From the NCBI RefSeq assembly GCF_009663685.2, contig NZ_RCOG02000024.1:1-64000 (forward strand): DNA of 64,000 bases. Direction: 5' to 3'. A program made the position numbers and the translations under genes. The first letter of the stretch is position 1, and the number at the start of each line of letters is the position of its first letter. Under the pieces are notes generated by a model, which was not told the DNA's origin, did no database searches, and worked only from the letters and a program-made list of their open reading frames with translations. The stretch comes from Cupriavidus sp. U2. Its GTDB lineage: Bacteria > Pseudomonadota > Gammaproteobacteria > Burkholderiales > Burkholderiaceae. Positions 51,767 through 59,826 of this stretch are shown here, piece by piece.

Positions 51767-52549
51767 TCAGTCGCGCAGGCCGGTGCGGGTTTCGTTTTCC
51801 ACCCACACGTTCGCGCTGTCGCCGCCGCCCATGGGGGACAGTTCCATCCGGTACTCATAGCGGTCGGGACGATACTGGCCCATCAGCAGCTGCACCGGGC
51901 GCCCCGCCTTGTCCAGCACCACACGGCGTACCGCCAGCAGCGCGCCGCCCACGGGGACGTCGAGCAGCGGTGCCACGACGACATCGGCCAGGCGCGCGGT
52001 CAGCACCTGCGACGCGCGTCCCAGCTCGACACCGGCGGCTTCCAGCAGGCGCAGCATCGGCGTGGACTCCAGGTCCTTGCGCGCCAGCGGGCGGCCCAGG
52101 TCGGCAGGCAGGTACGTCGTGATGTGCGACAGTGGCCGGCTCTTGTAGTGGCGCACGCGCACGATCTTGATGACGGGGTCGCCCGCCTGGATCTGCAGTG
52201 CCTCGGCCACTTCTGGCGTGGCATGCACTTCGTCGATCGAGATGACCTTGACCGCCGTCTTCTCGCCCATGTCGATGATGGTGCCGAGCAGGCTGGTGAC
52301 ACGTTCCTCGGCGGCCTGGGGCTTGACCGGGTGCGGGTTCACGAAGGTGCCCAGACCGCGGTGCCGGCGGACCAGGCCTTCCTGCACCAGGCGGTCGAAC
52401 ACGCGACGCATCGTCACGCGCGACGCATGGAACTGTTTGGCGAGGTCGATCTCGCCAGGCAGCGGACCCTGGCCGAAACGGCCTTCCACGATCTGCTGGC
52501 GGAGCACCACGTAAATCTGGTGATACAGGGGGACGACGGCTTCACTCAT
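51767..52549 (-). CDS. GntR-family regulator (HutC/UTRA type)
   Basis: 260-aa regulator. The N-terminal winged HTH includes GEIDLAKQFHASRVTMRRVF and LVRRHRGLGTFV. The C-terminal UTRA-like effector domain has VIKIVRVRHYKSRPLSHITT and the GRPVQLLMGQYRPDRYEYRM strand pair. ATG 52549 with AGGGC upstream is preferred over 52576. It lies just upstream of the Bug/aconitase operon on the same strand and probably controls it in response to the transported acid. Operator sites were not identified. Confidence 0.9.
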   Translation of the reverse strand: MSEAVVPLYHQIYVVLRQQIVEGRFGQGPLPGEIDLAKQFHASRVTMRRVFDRLVQEGLVRRHRGLGTFVNPHPVKPQAAEERVTSLLGTIIDMGEKTAVKVISIDEVHATPEVAEALQIQAGDPVIKIVRVRHYKSRPLSHITTYLPADLGRPLARKDLESTPMLRLLEAAGVELGRASQVLTARLADVVVAPLLDVPVGGALLAVRRVVLDKAGRPVQLLMGQYRPDRYEYRMELSPMGGGDSANVWVENETRTGLRD

Positions 52550-53244
52550 GGTTTGCCCTGGCGAATGCGCTAACAAGTGTTGACGCGACTAATGTACTGT
52601 AAATCAGACATAGAGCCTAGCATGAAACACCGCTGCGGCGGCCCGGCTACTGTGTTACGACACATTTAAAGGAGGCGGCCGTCGCAGCATCCAGGTTCCG
52701 CAAGAAACGCTGCCTGATCCATGCGATTCCCCCGCGTGCAGATCGCCTGTCCGGGCACCCCGCGGGCACCCTGTCCCATGTGCCGCCGCATGGATGACCT
52801 CTCGGAACCCCGTGGATCGCCGCAACCGCTTGGAGCGGCGTACAGATCATCGCCGGGCGCCTGTTTCATGGCCGTTACGCCGCGTGGCCATGCGGGTTGG
52901 CGGGAAGGTGCGCGCTAACTCATTGAATGGAGGCCGGTTTTCGGCGGGGTGTTGGCTGTTGGCCGACTACCGGCCGGAACCCGTGTCACAGCCCTGTGAC
53001 ATGTCTACTGCCAAGCACAGGCCCGCGCGGGCCGATAGGCGCGAATCCGTCCTGAAAGTTCCTTCCAGAGCGTCCGGCAGCCGTTGTATTTCAACGGAAT
53101 TCTGCCATGTGCTTGCGGGCTGGCACTGAATATGCGCAAGGGGAGGCTGGTCTGGTCACCGTGCCGGACCTGAACCTCCAGCCGATGTTCTCGAGAGCGC
53201 CGGCCGGAGGCTGAGCCGCAGTACAAACTTCCTGGGAGCTTCGT
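52550..53244. other. long divergent regulatory region before the Fap-like locus
   Basis: 695 bp without a supported gene. The left end carries the GntR-gene promoter. A perfect inverted repeat (52984-53001) and a GC palindrome (53020-53033) lie on the side of the secreted-repeat gene. Short open frames here lack ribosome sites. Confidence 0.5.
52984..53001. promoter_or_regulatory. inverted repeat upstream of the Fap-like operon
   Basis: TGTCACAGCCCTGTGACA: perfect 7-bp arms around GCCC, 244 bp before the first ATG of the operon. It may be an operator or a hairpin. A second palindrome, GGCCCGCGCGGGCC (53020-53033), follows. Confidence 0.45.
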
Positions 53245-54813
53245 ATGAAAAAGACTTTACTTGCGTCGGCGATTACCCTGGTTTTTGCAGGCACGGCCTG
53301 GGCGAATCCGACGAACAACAACACCACCGGAGGCGGAAACGATCAGACGGCCACGGCGACTTCCACGCAGTCCGGACCGGGAAACCACGCCAACGAGAAT
53401 TCCACTGCGACTCAGGACAACTCCGACCGTAGCACCTCCACCAGCACCGATACACGGACGGCAACGCTGACGTCGAACCGGACGTCCACCCGGACGTCGA
53501 CCGCCACGAACTCGCGCAACCGTACCGACCAGGACATGTCCGGCTACGGTAACGCGGCTGCCGCCAACGGCAGCTCCGCTACCGCCAACTTCACCAACTC
53601 GTTCAACAGCAGCCGGGCCCTGGCCCTCAGCAGGCTGAGCGGCACGGTGTCAGGCAATGCCATCTCCAACATTGGCAACTACGCCACGAACAGCGGTGGC
53701 GCCAACGGCGCGACCGGCGGCGCAGGCGGAAATGGTACGGGCGGCACGGGCCAAGGCGGCTCGGGCGGCAATGGCGGCAATGGCGGCGCCAGCGGCAATG
53801 GCGGCGCTGGCGGCAGCGGCGGTGCGGCGAACAACGGCAGCGCCACGGCGGGTGCCGCAAGCAATGGCAGCTCGACGGCTGGCACCGGCGGCGCCGGCGG
53901 CGCGGCGTCCGGCTTTGGCGGCGCCGGCAGCGGCGGCCGCGGCTATGGCGGCGATGCCCTGTCGGCCAGCCTCAGTGCTGGCGGCCGTGGCGGTTCTGCC
54001 CTGGGCGCGGGCGGCAGCGCAGGCTCCGGGTCGCGTGGCGGCGCGGGCGGCGACGGTGGCTCGGCTCGTGGCAGCGGCGGCTCCGGCCTGGGTGGCGGTC
54101 TGGGCGCAGGCCTGGGCGGCGGCCTGGGTGCTGGCGGCAGCAGCGGCTCATCGAACCAGTCGAATGACCGTGGCGCAGGCAATGCGGGCACCGGCACGGC
54201 AACGGCCGGCGCTGGCGGCCTGGGTTCCGGCACCGGTACGGGCTCCGGCACTGGCACTGGCACGGGCACGGGCGCAACCGGCACGGGCACGGGCGGTGCA
54301 GGCGCGGCAGGCGGCGCCGCAGCGGCGACGGCAAGCGCCGGTGCGGGCACTGGCACGGGCGGCGCTGGCGGTACTGGCACCGCGACGGCAGGCGCCTCCA
54401 CGGGCGGTGCCGGCTCGGGTACCGGCGGCAACGGCGGTGCGCAAACCAGCCTAGCCGGCAACGGCGGCGCGGGCGGTACTGCCACCAACGGTGGTGCATC
54501 GACCTCGGCCTCGAATGGCAGCGCCACGGCCGGCAACGGCGCCGTGGGCGCCACCTCGGGTGCTGGCGGTGTGGGCGGTGCTGGCGGTGTTGGCCAGGGC
54601 GGCACGGGCGGTACCGGCAACGGTGCGGTCGGTGGCGCTGGCGGCTCTGGCGGTACCAACTATGTCGATGCCGGTACCTTCAACATGTCCAACGCCATGA
54701 CCAGTGTCGGTCAATCGGCCGCGGGCATCATGATCGCCAACCAGAACAGCGGCATGGCATCGCTGGTGCAACAAAGCGTCAATGTGCAGGCCAACATGCA
54801 AGTTGGGAAGTAA
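53245..54813 (+). CDS. secreted Gly/Ala-rich repetitive protein (candidate fibre subunit)
   Basis: 522-aa exported protein. The Sec signal is KKTLLASAITLVFAGTAWAN. A Ser/Thr/Asn-rich region (to about residue 150) precedes roughly 320 residues of GGAGG, GNGG and GTGTGT-type repeats. A conserved-looking C-terminus follows (MTSVGQSAAGIMIANQNSGM, then LVQQSVNVQANMQVGK). There is no Cys, and Asn/Gln/Gly/Ser dominate. This composition and the neighbouring C39 peptidase and FapF-like porin suggest a functional-amyloid or surface-fibre subunit, by analogy with the Pseudomonas Fap system; similarity to FapC itself is not evident. GGGAG precedes the ATG. A strong hairpin follows the stop. Confidence 0.8.
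   Translation: MKKTLLASAITLVFAGTAWANPTNNNTTGGGNDQTATATSTQSGPGNHANENSTATQDNSDRSTSTSTDTRTATLTSNRTSTRTSTATNSRNRTDQDMSGYGNAAAANGSSATANFTNSFNSSRALALSRLSGTVSGNAISNIGNYATNSGGANGATGGAGGNGTGGTGQGGSGGNGGNGGASGNGGAGGSGGAANNGSATAGAASNGSSTAGTGGAGGAASGFGGAGSGGRGYGGDALSASLSAGGRGGSALGAGGSAGSGSRGGAGGDGGSARGSGGSGLGGGLGAGLGGGLGAGGSSGSSNQSNDRGAGNAGTGTATAGAGGLGSGTGTGSGTGTGTGTGATGTGTGGAGAAGGAAAATASAGAGTGTGGAGGTGTATAGASTGGAGSGTGGNGGAQTSLAGNGGAGGTATNGGASTSASNGSATAGNGAVGATSGAGGVGGAGGVGQGGTGGTGNGAVGGAGGSGGTNYVDAGTFNMSNAMTSVGQSAAGIMIANQNSGMASLVQQSVNVQANMQVGK
53695..54660 (+). repeat. Gly-rich coding repeat region
   Basis: About 320 codons of degenerate GGX triplets. It includes a stretch of near-identical GGCACG/GGCACT hexamers around 54222-54298 encoding alternating Gly-Thr. 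Hexamer slippage would change length in frame. Confidence 0.8.
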
Positions 54814-54833
54814 GCCGTCCTGACGCGTGGTCT

Positions 54834-54857
54834 GTGCCGCTCCGCACGGAGCGGCAC
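54834..54857. terminator. stem-loop after the repetitive-protein gene
   Basis: GTGCCGCTCCG (54834-54844) pairs perfectly with CGGAGCGGCAC (54847-54857). No T-run follows, so it is more likely a partial terminator or an mRNA-protecting hairpin that lowers expression of the genes downstream. Confidence 0.6.
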
Positions 54858-54989
54858 GGCCCGCCAGGATCGAATGACAGGACAGCGCGGCGCGGCGGTT
54901 GCGTTTGCGCTGTCATGTCGAAAGCCTGCAGGTCCGAAGTCATGGTCCGGATGGGGGCCATGTCCACGGAGCACGAGGGGAGACGCACC

Positions 54990-55451
54990 ATGCGATCGCA
55001 TCGCGCAACTGTCGTGACACTCTCGACAGTCTTACTGGCCTGGCCGTTCATGCAGGCCAATGCAGGGCCGCCCGGCGCCGAGGCTTCCGCCACGGCCGTA
55101 GCGGTCGCAAGCCGTGACACGGGCGCAGCCACGGCAGTGGCCGGCGCGGTGGCCAGTGTGTCGGCGACAGCGCCGTCCACAGGTCCGAAACTGAACATAT
55201 TTGGCACGTCCGCAGCTGCCGTGGCGACCGAGAAACTCGACGATGTGCGCGGTGGCGCCGAAGTGGTGGTCAACGACATGCGGCTGCATGGCACGGTTGG
55301 CGACAACGCGGCCATCAACACATTCTCCGGCAGCAATATCGTGTCGGAAGGATCGTTCTCGAACGCTTCGGGCTTGCCGACCGTGATCCAGAACACGGGC
55401 AACAACGTACTGATCCAGAACGCGACCATTCTTAACGTCCAGTTCAAATGA
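54990..55451 (+). CDS. small secreted protein with VIQN C-terminal motif
   Basis: 153-aa exported protein (signal TVVTLSTVLLAWPFMQANAG). An Ala-rich region (ATAVAVASRDTGAATAVAGA) is followed by a conserved-looking C-terminal domain: VRGGAEVVVNDMRLHGTVGD, TFSGSNIVSEGSFSNASG and TVIQNTGNNVLIQNATILN. TVIQN also occurs twice near the C-terminus of the 388-aa protein two genes on, so the two may be related fibre or accessory components. ATG 54990 has GGGGAG upstream. The stop overlaps the C39 peptidase start (ATGA), supporting a joint function. No family is recognised with certainty. Confidence 0.75.
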   Translation: MRSHRATVVTLSTVLLAWPFMQANAGPPGAEASATAVAVASRDTGAATAVAGAVASVSATAPSTGPKLNIFGTSAAAVATEKLDDVRGGAEVVVNDMRLHGTVGDNAAINTFSGSNIVSEGSFSNASGLPTVIQNTGNNVLIQNATILNVQFK

Positions 55452-56146
55452 TCATGCGCAGCCTGCTGTGTAAGACCGCTTGCGCGATGGCGGTGCTGGG
55501 CGGCATTGCGGCCGCCCACGCCGACACGATCCGCGTGCCGGGCGACCAGGGCAACTCGTACTACGTGCCGGTCACCAGCCTGCGCGAGGCGCGTTTCCGG
55601 ACCACGATCCGCCAGCAGTACGACTTCAGCTGCGGCTCGGCGGCAGTGGCCACGCTATTGACGTACCAGTACAACGTGCCGACGTCGGAGCAGACGGTCT
55701 TCGCCAACATGTACGTCAACGGCGACCAGGCGAAGATCCGCGCCGAGGGCTTTTCGCTGCTCGACATGAAGCGGTTCCTGGAGTCGCGCGGCTTCCAGGC
55801 CGACGGCTACGAAATGCCGCTGTCGAAACTGGAGGAGGCGCAGATTCCGGCGATCGTGCTGATCGTCGAGAACGGCTATCACCACTTCGTCGTCGTGAAG
55901 GGCGTCAAGGGCGACCGTGTCCTGATTGGCGATCCGGCGCGCGGCACGCGTGCGCTGGAGCGCGCGCACTTCGAACAGATCTGGGACAGCAGCCTGCTGT
56001 TCGTGATCCACAACCGCACCGAGCAGGCGCGATTCAACATGGCCGCGGACTGGCGTGTCGCGCCGAGCGGCCCTTACTGGATGGGAGTACCCCGAGACAA
56101 CCTGTTCTTCACCGTCATGCCCAAGCATGGCGCCTCTGATTTTTGA
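55448..56146 (+). CDS. C39-family peptidase (FapD-like)
   Basis: 232-aa exported cysteine peptidase domain. It has a signal peptide (ACAMAVLGGIAAAHA) and the C39 triad: Cys62 in QQYDFSCGSAAVATLL, His145 or His146 in NGYHHFVVV and Asp162 in LIGDPARG. Stand-alone exported C39 peptidases occur in Fap amyloid operons (FapD), where they are needed for fibre export. Here it lies between secreted repeat-type proteins and an FapF-like porin. The 5' end overlaps the preceding stop, and the next ATG follows after 13 bp. Confidence 0.87.
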   Translation: MIMRSLLCKTACAMAVLGGIAAAHADTIRVPGDQGNSYYVPVTSLREARFRTTIRQQYDFSCGSAAVATLLTYQYNVPTSEQTVFANMYVNGDQAKIRAEGFSLLDMKRFLESRGFQADGYEMPLSKLEEAQIPAIVLIVENGYHHFVVVKGVKGDRVLIGDPARGTRALERAHFEQIWDSSLLFVIHNRTEQARFNMAADWRVAPSGPYWMGVPRDNLFFTVMPKHGASDF

Positions 56147-56159
56147 GCTGAGGAACATC

Positions 56160-57326
56160 ATGGCCCAGACAAGCAATTCCAACGCGCCCAGACGCACAGC
56201 CGGTCAAGCCACCGCTGCCGTGCTGCTTGGCGCGGGCCTGGCCTGCGCTGGCAATGCGCATGCCGGCGCCGGCGCGCTGGCCACGGAAACGGAACACACC
56301 GATGTCGTGGAGAACGCCGCCGTGGCGATTCCGACCGCGATCGACATGGTCGCGCCGCCGGCCGCCACCGAACTGGCGGCACTGGCGCCACTGGCTGAAC
56401 CCGCGGCCGATTCGCCTTCCGTGGTGGCCCGATTGCCGGGCGTGCCGACTGTTCCGGACCATGTCGCCGCCAGGGCAGCATCCGTCTCCGAACCCGTTTC
56501 AGAACCTGTAGTGGTCGCAGCGGTCGCCGAAGCGCCTGCGCGAGTGGTTCCGGTCGACAAGGCCAGCGTGGCCCGGCATCACCCCCCTGAGGATCCGCTC
56601 GCGGTGGCCATGACACTGGCCGGGCGGGATCCCGGTGCGCTGGTGGCCGATGCGCGCAAGCAGATGGCCAAGTGGAAGCCGGTCGCGCAGGCGCGGCTTG
56701 AAGAGTCACGCGGCGGCTTCGATGCCGGGGGCCTGCAGGTGGGCTTCGGCATCGATCGCGCAGTGTTCGTCAACGGCGCGCTGGCGGTGTCCACCAGCAT
56801 CACCATTCCCGATGTCAGCAGCATCACCGCCGCGCAGGCCAGCCAGCTGGCCCAGGCGCTGGGGCAGGTGACCGTGGCGGTGACGGCGGCCAACAGCGCG
56901 GCCAACGCCGCCGTGGCCGCCGCCGGACGAGCCGGACAACCCGCCGTGGCCGCCGCCCAGGGCGCGGCAGCCAACGCGCAGGGTGCGGCAGGCACGGCCA
57001 GCAGCACGGCCAGCGCCGCGGCCACGGGCGCCTCGAGCATGGCGGCCGGGGCGGCGGGCGTGGCGCAGCAGGCCGTGGCCAATGCAACGGGCACGGTGGT
57101 GACCAACGGGTTGCTGACGGTGATCCAGAACGGCGCCGGCAATACGGCCAACCTCGGTGCGGTATCGAACATGCCCGGGACTGTGATCCAGAATAATCTC
57201 AACAACCAGAATATCCAAAGCCTGATGACGCTCAACGCAAGCGTGAATACCCTGGCCGCATTCCGTACACAAATGGCCAACACCGCGCTGAACAGCGTTC
57301 TTCAAAGGTCAGCCGCAATGAGGTAG
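56160..57326 (+). CDS. secreted Ala-rich protein with two VIQN motifs
   Basis: 388-aa exported protein (signal TAAVLLGAGLACAGNAHAGA). An Ala/Pro/Val-rich region leads to FDAGGLQVGFGIDRAVFVNG, then a long Ala-rich helical segment of about 110 residues (SNAAVAAAG, AAANAQGAAGTASS type). The C-terminus has TVIQNGAGNTANLG, GTVIQNNLNNQNIQSLM and TLNASVNTLAAFRTQM. The VIQN repeats match the C-terminus of the protein at 54990-55451. It may be a minor fibre subunit or nucleator. The start is ATG 56160 with GAGGAAC upstream. No established family is recognised. Confidence 0.75.
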   Translation: MAQTSNSNAPRRTAGQATAAVLLGAGLACAGNAHAGAGALATETEHTDVVENAAVAIPTAIDMVAPPAATELAALAPLAEPAADSPSVVARLPGVPTVPDHVAARAASVSEPVSEPVVVAAVAEAPARVVPVDKASVARHHPPEDPLAVAMTLAGRDPGALVADARKQMAKWKPVAQARLEESRGGFDAGGLQVGFGIDRAVFVNGALAVSTSITIPDVSSITAAQASQLAQALGQVTVAVTAANSAANAAVAAAGRAGQPAVAAAQGAAANAQGAAGTASSTASAAATGASSMAAGAAGVAQQAVANATGTVVTNGLLTVIQNGAGNTANLGAVSNMPGTVIQNNLNNQNIQSLMTLNASVNTLAAFRTQMANTALNSVLQRSAAMR

Positions 57327-57392
57327 TCGCGTGTAGTCATGAACAGGCGCGGGCCCCGCAGTATGCCCGCAGCCCCGGGGGAGGAAGACGTC

Positions 57393-58829
57393 ATGAAGAA
57401 GCGTTCACTGCAGGGCATCGGTTATGCCGGATGCTCGATGCTGCTGTTGGGTGGCATGGCCCAGGCCCAGACGCCGCCCGATGCGGGGCCGCCGGCCGCC
57501 GCCAGGCTTGAATTGCTGCAAAAGGAACTGGCGGCCCAGGCCCGGCAGCTGGAGGAAATGAAGCGGGCGCTGGCCGAACAGCAGGCCACGATCCGCGAAC
57601 TGCGCCGCACCGTCGACAGCGAGACGCTGCAGCGCAAGCGCGGCGGGCAGGGTGCCGGCGTGACGGGCGGCAACATGGCGACCAACGCCGCCGCCGCGGG
57701 CGCGGCAGCCAGCGCCACGCAGATCAACAACACGGCACAGCAAGGCGTGCAGGCCCAGCAGGCCCCGGAAGCCGCGCCGCCTGACGCGCCGCCGCAGGGC
57801 CAGGCCGCGCAGCCCGGCGAATCGGCCGCGGGGATCGAGGAGCCCGTGGGCAAGCCGCCGGAGCGCGACACGCGTCCGCCGGAGATCGCGCCGATCTTCG
57901 ACCAGCCTGGCGTGCTGACGCCCGCCGGCAAGATCATCGTCGAACCCAGCCTCCAGTACGGCTATTCGTCCAGCGACCGTGTGGCGCTGGTTGGCTACAC
58001 GGTGATCCCCGCCATCCTGATCGGGCTGGTCGATGTGCGCCAGGTCAAGACGTCCACGTACGTCGGCGCGCTGGCCTTCCGCTACGGCATCACCAAGCGG
58101 CTTGAAATCGAAGCCAAGATTCCGTACGTGCATGCGAGCAGCGACACCGTCAGCCGCGAGGTGTTCACCGGCACCGCCGTGGACAACGTGTTCAATTCCA
58201 GCGGCAGCGGGCTGGGCGACGTGGAAGCGACGCTGCGCTACCAGCTCAACTACGGCAACGAGAAGATGCCGTTCTTCATCGGCTGGCTGCGCTACAAGTC
58301 GAACACGGGCCGCGATCCGTTCGAGGTGGTGACCGACTGCGTGACCCGCTGCGTGAGCAACACCACGGGTACCGGGCTGCCGCTGGGCATGCCGACCGGC
58401 ACGGGCTTCCAGGCGATCCAGCCCGGCGTGACGTGGCTGCTGCCGACCGACCCCGCGGTGTTCTTCGGCACCTTCAGCTACCTGCACAACTTTGCGCGCG
58501 ACAACGTCAGCCGCACGGTGCTCAATGGCCAGACCGAGAACCTGGGCAAGATCGCGCCGGGGGACATCTTCCAGTTCAACTTCGGCATGGGCCTGTCGCT
58601 CAACGAGCATGCGTCGTTCTCGATCGGCTACGACCAGAGCATCATCTGGCCAACCAAGCAGAACGGCCAGACCGTGCCGGGGTCGGTGCGCATTACGCAG
58701 GGCACGCTGCTGGTGGGCTATTCGTACCGCTTCAACAACCGCTACACGCTGAACCTTTCGGTGGGCGCGGGCCTGACGCGCGACACGCCCGATCTCACTG
58801 TGACGGTGCGCCTGCCGATCACATTCTGA
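57393..58829 (+). CDS. FapF-like outer-membrane transporter
   Basis: 478-aa exported protein. A signal peptide (cleavage near AQA at about 28) is followed by a coiled coil (LELLQKELAAQARQLEEMKR). A disordered Ala/Gln/Pro-rich linker leads to a C-terminal beta-barrel: GVLTPAGKIIVEPSLQYGYS, VALVGYTVIPAILIGLVDVR, FRYGITKRLEIEAKIPYVHA, and a last strand LTVTVRLPITF. This order (coiled coil, linker, 12-strand-type barrel) matches FapF, the porin that exports Fap amyloid. ATG 57393 with GGGGGAGG is used; the earlier ATG at 57339 precedes a non-signal sequence. It ends the operon. Confidence 0.85.
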   Translation: MKKRSLQGIGYAGCSMLLLGGMAQAQTPPDAGPPAAARLELLQKELAAQARQLEEMKRALAEQQATIRELRRTVDSETLQRKRGGQGAGVTGGNMATNAAAAGAAASATQINNTAQQGVQAQQAPEAAPPDAPPQGQAAQPGESAAGIEEPVGKPPERDTRPPEIAPIFDQPGVLTPAGKIIVEPSLQYGYSSSDRVALVGYTVIPAILIGLVDVRQVKTSTYVGALAFRYGITKRLEIEAKIPYVHASSDTVSREVFTGTAVDNVFNSSGSGLGDVEATLRYQLNYGNEKMPFFIGWLRYKSNTGRDPFEVVTDCVTRCVSNTTGTGLPLGMPTGTGFQAIQPGVTWLLPTDPAVFFGTFSYLHNFARDNVSRTVLNGQTENLGKIAPGDIFQFNFGMGLSLNEHASFSIGYDQSIIWPTKQNGQTVPGSVRITQGTLLVGYSYRFNNRYTLNLSVGAGLTRDTPDLTVTVRLPITF

Positions 58830-58841
58830 ACGCATGATGCG

Positions 58842-58884
58842 GCGCGAGGTGACGCCCGGAATTCTTCCGGCGCGCCTCGTGCGC
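58842..58884. terminator. hairpin after the FapF-like gene
   Basis: The inner stem CCGGAA/TTCCGG (58856-58870) is flanked by GCGCGAGG and a CCTCGTGCGC counterpart, giving a long imperfect stem 13 bp past the stop. There is no T-run. Confidence 0.5.
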
Positions 58885-58995
58885 AAGTCAGCCGTTCGGT
58901 ACCTTGCACAGTCCTTGCGGAGAGAGTAGAACGAAACGAAACCGTCCCAGACGGATGACCCGGACACCGGGGCGGCCTGACAGAGGAGGCAAGTC

Positions 58996-59508
58996 ATGCG
59001 CAAACGGATCTTCTGGTTGTTGCCCGACCTGGCAAGCGCGCGCCGTACCATGGACGACCTGCTGCTGGCCCGTATCGAGAACAGTCACATCCACTTCGTC
59101 GGCCGCGATGGCGCGGACATGACCGGCCTGCACGAAGCGAACCTGTTCCAGACCTCGGACATCGTGCACGCGGCGGAAATGGGCCTGATGGTGGGCGGTG
59201 GCGTCGGTATCGTGGCCGGGGTCGTGGTGGCGATGTTCCCGATCGTCAGCGATACGCCGCAATGGGGCCTGGTCGGTGTGCTCGCCGTGCTGGGCGCGGT
59301 GTTCGGTGCCTGGGCCGCCAGCATGATCGGCAGTTCGGCGCCCAACAGCCGGCTGCGAGGCTTCGAGAAGGACATCGAGGCCGGCAGGCTCTTGCTGATG
59401 GTGGACGTGCCGCGCGGCCGCGTGGAAGAAATCGAGGCGCTGCTGCAGAGGGCCCATCCGGAAGCCCGTTTCGCGGGGCTCGATCCCGCGGTGCCAGCCT
59501 TCCCCTGA
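58996..59508 (+). CDS. DUF1269-like small membrane protein
   Basis: 170-aa protein with one Gly/Val-rich hydrophobic segment pair (GLMVGGGVGIVAGVVVAMFP and LVGVLAVLGAVFGAWAAS). They form a glycine-zipper-like hairpin between soluble ends (RKRIFWLLPDLASARRTMDD; VDVPRGRVEEIEALLQRA). This is the general DUF1269 layout, of unknown function. GGAGG lies before the ATG. It stands alone between two hairpins and need not belong to the preceding operon. Confidence 0.78.
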   Translation: MRKRIFWLLPDLASARRTMDDLLLARIENSHIHFVGRDGADMTGLHEANLFQTSDIVHAAEMGLMVGGGVGIVAGVVVAMFPIVSDTPQWGLVGVLAVLGAVFGAWAASMIGSSAPNSRLRGFEKDIEAGRLLLMVDVPRGRVEEIEALLQRAHPEARFAGLDPAVPAFP

Positions 59509-59518
59509 TCCGTACGCC

Positions 59519-59548
59519 GGCAGCCGGACGCGCCGTGTCCGGGCTGCC
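59519..59548 (+). terminator. hairpin after the DUF1269-like gene
   Basis: GGCAGCC-GGAC (59519-59529) pairs with GTCC-G-GGCTGCC (59537-59548), with one bulge. It is followed by ATCCCGATCGTCTTC and makes a moderate terminator. Confidence 0.55.
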
Positions 59549-59684
59549 ATCCCGATCGTCTTCGCGCGCCCACGGGGCGCGCCCCGGCGCATGTTCCCCC
59601 ATGCGCCACGCTGCGGCCAAACCGGACCGCCAACGGACCAATCAGGCCCTGGTGTGATGCCGCAGCAACAGTTCCCCGCCCTCG

Positions 59685-59762
59685 ATTGTTCCAGCGTTTG
59701 AACAATTACCTCTGATGAGGTACTTTGCGCCATGCCGCCGTGTGGTGCATCGTGACGATGCA
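59685..59762. promoter_or_regulatory. array of three inverted repeats upstream of the binding-protein gene
   Basis: ATTGTTC-N8-GAACAAT (59685-59706) abuts TACCTC-TGAT-GAGGTA (59707-59722). TGCATCGT-G-ACGATGCA (59746-59762) follows 65 bp before the ATG. All arms are perfect. They may bind one or more regulators or fold as a leader. Confidence 0.6.
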
Positions 59763-59826
59763 TACTGCCGCGCGGCCGGCAGCGGCACAAAACAATTCAA
59801 GCCAGCAGCTTCAGGAGGGGTCAACA

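Larger units (their letters stand above)
59509..59826. other. regulatory region of the substrate-binding protein gene
   Basis: 318 bp without a gene. It holds a hairpin (59519-59548) after the membrane-protein gene and three perfect inverted repeats between 59685 and 59762. The promoter of the binding-protein gene must lie in its right half. Confidence 0.6.

Noticed and set aside
53943..54659. 238-codon Pro/Ala-rich frame on the minus strand
   Set aside because: It is the exact complement of the Gly-rich repeat region; GGN repeats always read as Pro/Ala-type repeats on the other strand.
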